Origin: Methyloprofundus sp.
GTDB lineage: Bacteria > Pseudomonadota > Gammaproteobacteria > Methylococcales > Methylomonadaceae
Assembly: GCA_013138555.1 (NCBI GenBank)
Contig: WTCN01000285.1
Coordinates: 1 to 9,108 of the forward strand
Direction of reading: 5' to 3'
DNA: 9,108 bases
Both the position numbers and the translations under genes were made by a program. The notes below the pieces were generated by a model. It worked only from the letters and a program-made list of their open reading frames with translations. It had not been told where the DNA came from and did not search any database. Shown here piece by piece: positions 5,731 to 9,108 of the stretch; position 1 is the stretch's first letter; each line of letters starts with the position of its first letter.

Positions 5731-7153
5731 CAGCTACCATGTATGGATTACAGATGATGACAAGTCAATTCGCTGGGTAATAGAAAAAGCATTACACAAA
5801 AACGAAATAAGAACACAAAGCTTTGCCAACGCTCAAAGCCTTATTAATGCGTTGCAGCACGACACCCCTGATGCCTTATTATCAGATATTCGCATGCCTG
5901 GCATAGATGGCTTACAGTTACTCAAAAAACTTCAGCACACTCACCCGGAATTGCCCGTTATCATTATGACTGCACATTCTGATCTTGAAAGTGCAGTATC
6001 CGCCTTTCATGGTGGTGCATTTGAGTACCTGCCCAAGCCTTTTGATATCAAGGAAATGATTGCCGTTGTTGAACGCGCCTGCATACATAGCCAGCAAACA
6101 AAGCACAAGACCTTAAATCAAAGCGCCGAAAGCGAAGAAACTGCACCTGAAATTATTGGCGAAGCAGCTGCTATGCAAGAAGTTTTTCGCGCTATCGGCC
6201 GCCTCGCCCGCTCTCATATCACGGTACTGATTAATGGCCAATCCGGCACCGGGAAAGAGCTCGTTGCCCAGGCCTTACACCGTCATAGCCCAAGAGCAAA
6301 ACAACCCTTTATCGCATTAAATATGGCCGCTATTCCCAAAGACCTGATGGAATCAGAGCTGTTTGGGCATGAGAAAGGCGCTTTTACTGGTGCTAATACC
6401 AGGCGTTCAGGGCGCTTTGAACAAGCGAATAATGGCACTTTATTTCTGGATGAAATTGGTGATATGCCCGCAGAATTACAAACCCGCTTATTACGGGTCT
6501 TATCCGATAATGAATTTTATCCTATCGGCGCACATACGCCTATCAGGGTCAATGTGCGTATTATTGCTGCAACACACCAGAATCTGGAATCTCTTGTTAA
6601 ACAGGGACTATTCAGAGAAGATTTATTTCATCGCCTTAATGTAATACGCATCCATATCCCACCGCTACATGAACGTAGCCAGGATATCCCGCTATTAATG
6701 CAACATTTTTTAGTGGCTGCTGCCAATGAACTAGACAGTGAAATTAAGCTATTAAGCCCTGAAGCAGAGGCATATTTATGCACCTTACCCTGGCCTGGAA
6801 ATGTCCGTCAATTAGAAAACATTTGTCGCTGGATAACCGTTATGGCTTCAGGCAGAGAAATACATTTAATAGACCTGCCCCCTGAGCTACAGCCTGAATA
6901 CACCGCCAGCGAAAATGATTCGGACTCGGCAGAAGCGAAAAACAACTGGCAGTTAAACCTAAAAAAGGCAATAGATGAAAAAATTCAACTCAAACAAAAA
7001 GATATAGCCAAACAAATCATTCCCCAGACTGAAGCCATTTTAATTAAATCTGCTTTAGAATATACTCAGGGACACCGCAATGAAGCGGCTAATTTATTAG
7101 GTTATGGACGCAACACCTTAACCCGGAAAATTAAAGAGCTGGCGATTGAATAA
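5723..7153 (+). CDS. ntrC: nitrogen-regulation response regulator NtrC (NRI), sigma-54 activator
   Basis: This 476-residue protein has the full three-part NtrC (GlnG) architecture. The receiver (about 5-120) has the acidic pocket DDD at 11-13, phospho-acceptor Asp55 in SDIRMPG, Thr83 and Lys105. The AAA+ domain (about 143-380) has Walker A GQSGTGKE (172-179), the sigma-54-contacting GAFTGA loop (219-224), Walker B GTLFLDEI (238-245), FREDLFHRL with arginine-finger residues (297-305) and WPGNVRQLEN (357-366). The C-terminal Fis-type helix-turn-helix (about 449-472, GHRNEAANLLGYGRNTLTRKIKEL) closely resembles E. coli NtrC. All catalytic elements are intact, so it should be a working activator of nitrogen-assimilation genes. 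Its ATG lies inside the end of ntrB (ATGACTGA). The linker from about 395 to 435 is long and charged. Likely targets in the window are the sites at 2665-2681 and 4402-4418. Confidence 0.98.
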   Translation: MTDSYHVWITDDDKSIRWVIEKALHKNEIRTQSFANAQSLINALQHDTPDALLSDIRMPGIDGLQLLKKLQHTHPELPVIIMTAHSDLESAVSAFHGGAFEYLPKPFDIKEMIAVVERACIHSQQTKHKTLNQSAESEETAPEIIGEAAAMQEVFRAIGRLARSHITVLINGQSGTGKELVAQALHRHSPRAKQPFIALNMAAIPKDLMESELFGHEKGAFTGANTRRSGRFEQANNGTLFLDEIGDMPAELQTRLLRVLSDNEFYPIGAHTPIRVNVRIIAATHQNLESLVKQGLFREDLFHRLNVIRIHIPPLHERSQDIPLLMQHFLVAAANELDSEIKLLSPEAEAYLCTLPWPGNVRQLENICRWITVMASGREIHLIDLPPELQPEYTASENDSDSAEAKNNWQLNLKKAIDEKIQLKQKDIAKQIIPQTEAILIKSALEYTQGHRNEAANLLGYGRNTLTRKIKELAIE

Positions 7154-7174
7154 GGTTTTTCTGTTAAACAGTAA

Positions 7175-7182
7175 GGGGGGGG
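7175..7182. repeat. G8 homopolymer tract
   Basis: Eight consecutive G bases lie 22 bp after the ntrC stop, in the convergent gap with lapA. No function is evident. It is slippage-prone and worth checking in the assembly. Confidence 0.9.
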
Positions 7183-7184
7183 AT

Positions 7185-7196
7185 CGAGTATACTCG
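7185..7196. repeat. 12-bp perfect palindrome CGAGTATACTCG
   Basis: CGAGTATACTCG is identical to its own reverse complement. It has no loop, so it resembles a dimeric-protein binding site more than a hairpin. It lies between the convergent ntrC and lapA genes, where no promoter is expected, so it may be incidental or part of the neighbouring repeat. Confidence 0.6.
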
Positions 7197-7204
7197 CATA
7201 AGCT

Positions 7205-7233
7205 GATGGGCAGGCTATCACGCCTTACCCATC
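7205..7233. repeat. palindromic GATGGG/CCCATC hairpin, REP-like, at convergent gene ends
   Basis: GATGGG (7205-7210) pairs with CCCATC (7228-7233), and AGGC (7212-7215) with GCCT (7222-7225). An asymmetric internal loop lies between them and a 6-nt loop caps the stem. No T-run follows on either strand. The GATGGGCA start is shared with the repeat at 423-459, so both may belong to one dispersed family. It is also the only sizeable hairpin close behind ntrC, so it may mark its mRNA 3' end. Further right (7286-7291 / 7310-7315) there is a weaker CATGCC/GGCATG dyad. Confidence 0.5.
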
Positions 7234-7345
7234 CACATAAATTTTGTAACTCAATAGTTTTTAAGATTCTTTCCTTCATTATCTGCATGCCCTGCATGAT
7301 AATAAAATTGGCATGTGACAAATATCAGTCAGGAAAGCAATGCCT

Positions 7346-7597
7346 CTACTCTACTCGATTTTCAAATTGCCTGTTCAAGGATTTGTATTGCGATTTTAAT
7401 TTTACAATATGCATAAAAGCAGCTAAAAAACCAATAAAAATACCTGCAAACAGCTCAATAGTTAAAGCCAATGCCAACGGCATTTGAATGCTAGTAATAT
7501 AAAGATTAATCTCCACTGTCTGAAAATTAAGCAAGGAAAAGATAAGTGCAATGACTGCAATTAACGCAAAAAAAGAAACAGCTAGCATTCGCATCAT
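7346..7597 (-). CDS. lapA: LapA-family (DUF1049) small inner-membrane protein
   Basis: An 83-residue protein with two hydrophobic segments (about 4-23 and 40-64) joined by NFQTVEINLY, the short periplasmic turn typical of LapA/YciS. A basic cytoplasmic tail follows (KLKSQYKSLNRQFENR) that may form a short coiled coil. In E. coli LapA works with LapB, which regulates LpxC turnover and LPS assembly at the inner membrane. I chose ATG 7597; the frame runs on to a TTG at 7606, and ATGs at 7594 and 7588 are also possible. It begins 24 bp after ihfB, so it is probably in the same transcript. Order rpsA-ihfB-lapA is common in gammaproteobacteria, but lapB, the usual next gene, is missing here and ntrC converges instead. 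The family call rests on size, topology, the NFQTVEINLY segment and position. Confidence 0.82.
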   Translation of the reverse strand: MMRMLAVSFFALIAVIALIFSLLNFQTVEINLYITSIQMPLALALTIELFAGIFIGFLAAFMHIVKLKSQYKSLNRQFENRVE

Positions 7598-7621
7598 AAA
7601 AGGCAACCCACTCGCTTAGAG

Positions 7622-7927
7622 TTAATCAATAATCTTAAAATTTAGCCTGGCTTCATCTACCCGGTCACGTAACTCTTTTCCAGGTTTAAAATGGGGTACA
7701 TATTTTTCTGTTAAAGAAACTGCATCCCCTGTTTTAGGGTTCCGTCCTATTCTTGGCTTACGATGATGCAAAGAAAAACTGCCAAAACCACGTACTTCTA
7801 TTCTTTCATTTGCCGCTAATGACTGACTCATCTGCTCCAGAATACACTTAACCGCGAGTTCGACATCTTGAAAGGCTAAATGGGATTGTTGCTTTGATAA
7901 CTGTTCAATTAATTCAGATTTTGTCAC
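7622..7927 (-). CDS. ihfB: integration host factor, beta subunit
   Basis: IHF-beta pairs with IHF-alpha to bend DNA sharply at specific sites. It is an architectural factor for recombination, replication and sigma-54 promoters, where it brings bound activators such as NtrC close to RNA polymerase. The 101 residues contain the HU/IHF DNA-binding signature: RGFGSFSLHHR (46-56), RNPKTG (62-67) with the intercalating Pro64 at the E. coli position, and YVPHFKPGKELRDRV (76-90). The N-terminus MTKSELIEQL is typical of IHF-beta rather than HU. The start is GTG (7925-7927) with a GGA seven bases upstream. The C-terminus is about 7 residues longer than in E. coli (EARLNFKIID). It sits after rpsA beyond a terminator and is followed 24 bp later by lapA. 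Confidence 0.97.
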   Translation of the reverse strand: MTKSELIEQLSKQQSHLAFQDVELAVKCILEQMSQSLAANERIEVRGFGSFSLHHRKPRIGRNPKTGDAVSLTEKYVPHFKPGKELRDRVDEARLNFKIID

Positions 7928-7959
7928 GCTATTTCCATAGTATTAGTGATAATTTAAAG

Positions 7960-7988
7960 GTGTCATGCCGACACTTGATATTGCGGCA
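7960..7988 (-). other. two mutually exclusive dyads in the ihfB leader
   Basis: GTGTC/GACAC (7960-7964 / 7970-7974) and TGCCG/CGGCA (7966-7970 / 7984-7988) overlap, so only one can form at a time in RNA. They lie between the rpsA terminator and ihfB. Both are only 5 bp, so a regulatory role is speculative. A hexamer ATGACA (minus strand, 7966-7961) resembles a -35 element but its matching -10 would leave almost no leader. Confidence 0.3.
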
Positions 7989-7989
7989 T

Positions 7990-8032
7990 AAAAAAAGGGA
8001 GCTTAATCTAAAAAAATTAAGCCCCCCTTTTT
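7990..8032 (-). terminator. intrinsic terminator of rpsA
   Basis: On the minus strand, 10 bp after the rpsA stop, an A-tract leads into GGGGGGCTTAAT (8027-8016), a loop, then ATTAAGCTCCC (8007-7997) and a run of seven T (7996-7990). The stem is about 11-12 bp with one or two G-T pairs. The A/T tracts flank it on both sides, so it could also terminate in the other direction. Read-through or a separate promoter must supply ihfB. Confidence 0.92.
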
Positions 8033-8041
8033 ATTTCAGCT

Positions 8042-9108
8042 TTATTTATCCAAATTTTTGAATAAATCACCCATCGTTGGTGTACCCGCAACTTGGTCTG
8101 AATATTCTTTCATAACAGACGCTTCTTCATCTGAATCTTTAGCTTTGATAGAAAGAGAAATAGATTTATTTTTCTTGTCTACACCAATAAATTTAGCTTC
8201 AACTTCATCACCTACGCTCAGTAATTTAGTCGCATCTTCAACACGGTCACGCTGTATTTCAGACGCTCTTAGATAGCCTTCAATATTGTCTGCCAAGGTA
8301 ATAACCGCACCTTTTGCATCAACTTCTTTTACAGTCCCTTTAACCATGCTACCTTTTTCGTTAATAGCAATATAGTTCTGGAATGGGTCTTGCTGTAATT
8401 GCTTAATACCCAGTGAAATACGCTCACGCTCAGCATCAACCGCTAAAATAACAGTTTCTACTTCATCACCTTTCTGGTATTCACGGATAGACTCTTCCTG
8501 TGCATCAGACCATGAAATATCAGACATATGCACCAGACCATCAATATTACCTTCAAGACCGATAAAGATACCAAAGTCTGTAATTGATTTGATCTTACCT
8601 GAGATTTTATCGCCTTTGTTATGTGTTGCTGCGAATTCATCCCAAGGATTAGTACGGCACTGTTTCATTCCTAATGAAATACGACGTCTTTCTTCGTCGA
8701 TTTCAAGAATCATCACTTCAACATCATCACCTAGTTGAACAATTTTAGAAGGGTTAACGTTTTTATTAGTCCAGTCCATTTCAGAAACATGAACCAATCC
8801 TTCAACACCTTCTTCAATTTCAACAAAACAACCGTAGTCAGTTAAGTTATTTACTTTACCTGATACACGAGTACCTGCAGGGTACCGGTTTGCAATATCG
8901 TTCCATGGGTCTTCCGCCATTTGCTTCATACCTAATGAAACACGCGTTTTTTCTTTGTCAAACTTAAGAACTTTAACTTCGATCTCTTGACCGATTTCTA
9001 CACACTCAGATGGGTGACGCACACGACGCCATGCCATATCAGTGATATGTAGTAAACCATCAATACCACCTAAGTCAATGAAAGCACCGTAGTCTGTTAA
9101 ATTCTTAA
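8042..9108 (-). CDS. rpsA: 30S ribosomal protein S1 (3' part; 5' end outside the window)
   Basis: The frame is open from the right window edge to TAA at 8042-8044, giving 354 codons that begin inside the protein (KNLTDYGAFIDLGG); the ATG at 9035-9037 is internal. It contains the end of S1 repeat 3, then full repeats 4 (GTRVSGKVNNLTDYGCFVEI), 5 (GDKISGKIKSITDFGIFIGL) and 6 (GSMVKGTVKEVDAKGAVITL), each an OB-fold RNA-binding unit. Repeat-end motifs such as RISLGMKQ recur. E. coli S1 has 557 residues with six repeats, and the visible piece matches its last two thirds, so the gene looks full-length and intact. S1 helps the 30S subunit bind and unfold mRNA leaders, particularly those with weak Shine-Dalgarno sequences. 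A terminator follows, then ihfB, the usual neighbour. The autoregulated leader is not in the window. Confidence 0.98.
   Translation of the reverse strand, partial: KNLTDYGAFIDLGGIDGLLHITDMAWRRVRHPSECVEIGQEIEVKVLKFDKEKTRVSLGMKQMAEDPWNDIANRYPAGTRVSGKVNNLTDYGCFVEIEEGVEGLVHVSEMDWTNKNVNPSKIVQLGDDVEVMILEIDEERRRISLGMKQCRTNPWDEFAATHNKGDKISGKIKSITDFGIFIGLEGNIDGLVHMSDISWSDAQEESIREYQKGDEVETVILAVDAERERISLGIKQLQQDPFQNYIAINEKGSMVKGTVKEVDAKGAVITLADNIEGYLRASEIQRDRVEDATKLLSVGDEVEAKFIGVDKKNKSISLSIKAKDSDEEASVMKEYSDQVAGTPTMGDLFKNLDK

Noticed and set aside
7161..7171. CTGTT-A-AACAG dyad after ntrC as a terminator
   Set aside because: The T-run precedes the dyad instead of following it, and a 1-nt loop cannot form a terminator hairpin on either strand.
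7146..7487. Plus-strand open frame overlapping the end of ntrC and lapA
   Set aside because: It starts with a non-ATG codon inside ntrC, runs antisense to lapA, and has no recognisable protein features.
7937..7966. ATGACA / TACTAT as a promoter of ihfB
   Set aside because: The spacing is acceptable, but the predicted start would fall on the ihfB GTG, leaving no room for a ribosome-binding site.

Overview
This is a piece of ordinary gammaproteobacterial chromosome, moderately AT-rich. The family assignments and the neighbourhoods (rpsA-ihfB-lapA; glnA next to ntrB-ntrC) support a gammaproteobacterium. The sequence alone does not let me name the genus. I see no phage, transposase, CRISPR array, toxin-antitoxin pair, tRNA or rRNA.

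Left part (1-2556): the 3' end of a class I aminotransferase runs rightwards into the window, followed by a small palindromic repeat. Facing it on the minus strand is a two-gene cell-envelope operon: an OmpA-domain lipoprotein (1783-2556) and, 12 bp downstream, an outer-membrane porin of the alginate-export type (508-1770). The lipoprotein ends in a run of 9-residue repeats encoded by a 27-bp tandem DNA repeat.

Centre (2557-7153): a nitrogen-assimilation cluster on the plus strand. It consists of glnA (glutamine synthetase), a strong terminator, then ntrB and ntrC overlapping by 8 bp. Two sites resembling the NtrC consensus TGCACCA-N3-TGGTGCA lie in the spacers before glnA (2665-2681) and before ntrB (4402-4418). 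A -24/-12 (sigma-54) promoter with exact spacing sits directly before ntrB (4634-4649). Read together, this is a self-controlled regulon. NtrB phosphorylates NtrC under nitrogen limitation, and phospho-NtrC would activate its own operon through sigma-54 and probably affect glnA.

Right part (7154-9108): convergent to ntrC, on the minus strand, are the 3' two thirds of rpsA (ribosomal protein S1), a terminator, ihfB (IHF beta) and lapA (a small inner-membrane protein of LPS assembly). The usual lapB partner does not follow lapA; ntrC faces it instead. The ntrC/lapA gap contains a G8 tract, a 12-bp perfect palindrome and a second GATGGG/CCCATC hairpin similar to the one at 423-459.

No undescribed system is evident. 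The points most worth a second look are the NtrC/sigma-54 sites, the repeat-tailed lipoprotein paired with a porin, and the palindromic repeats.
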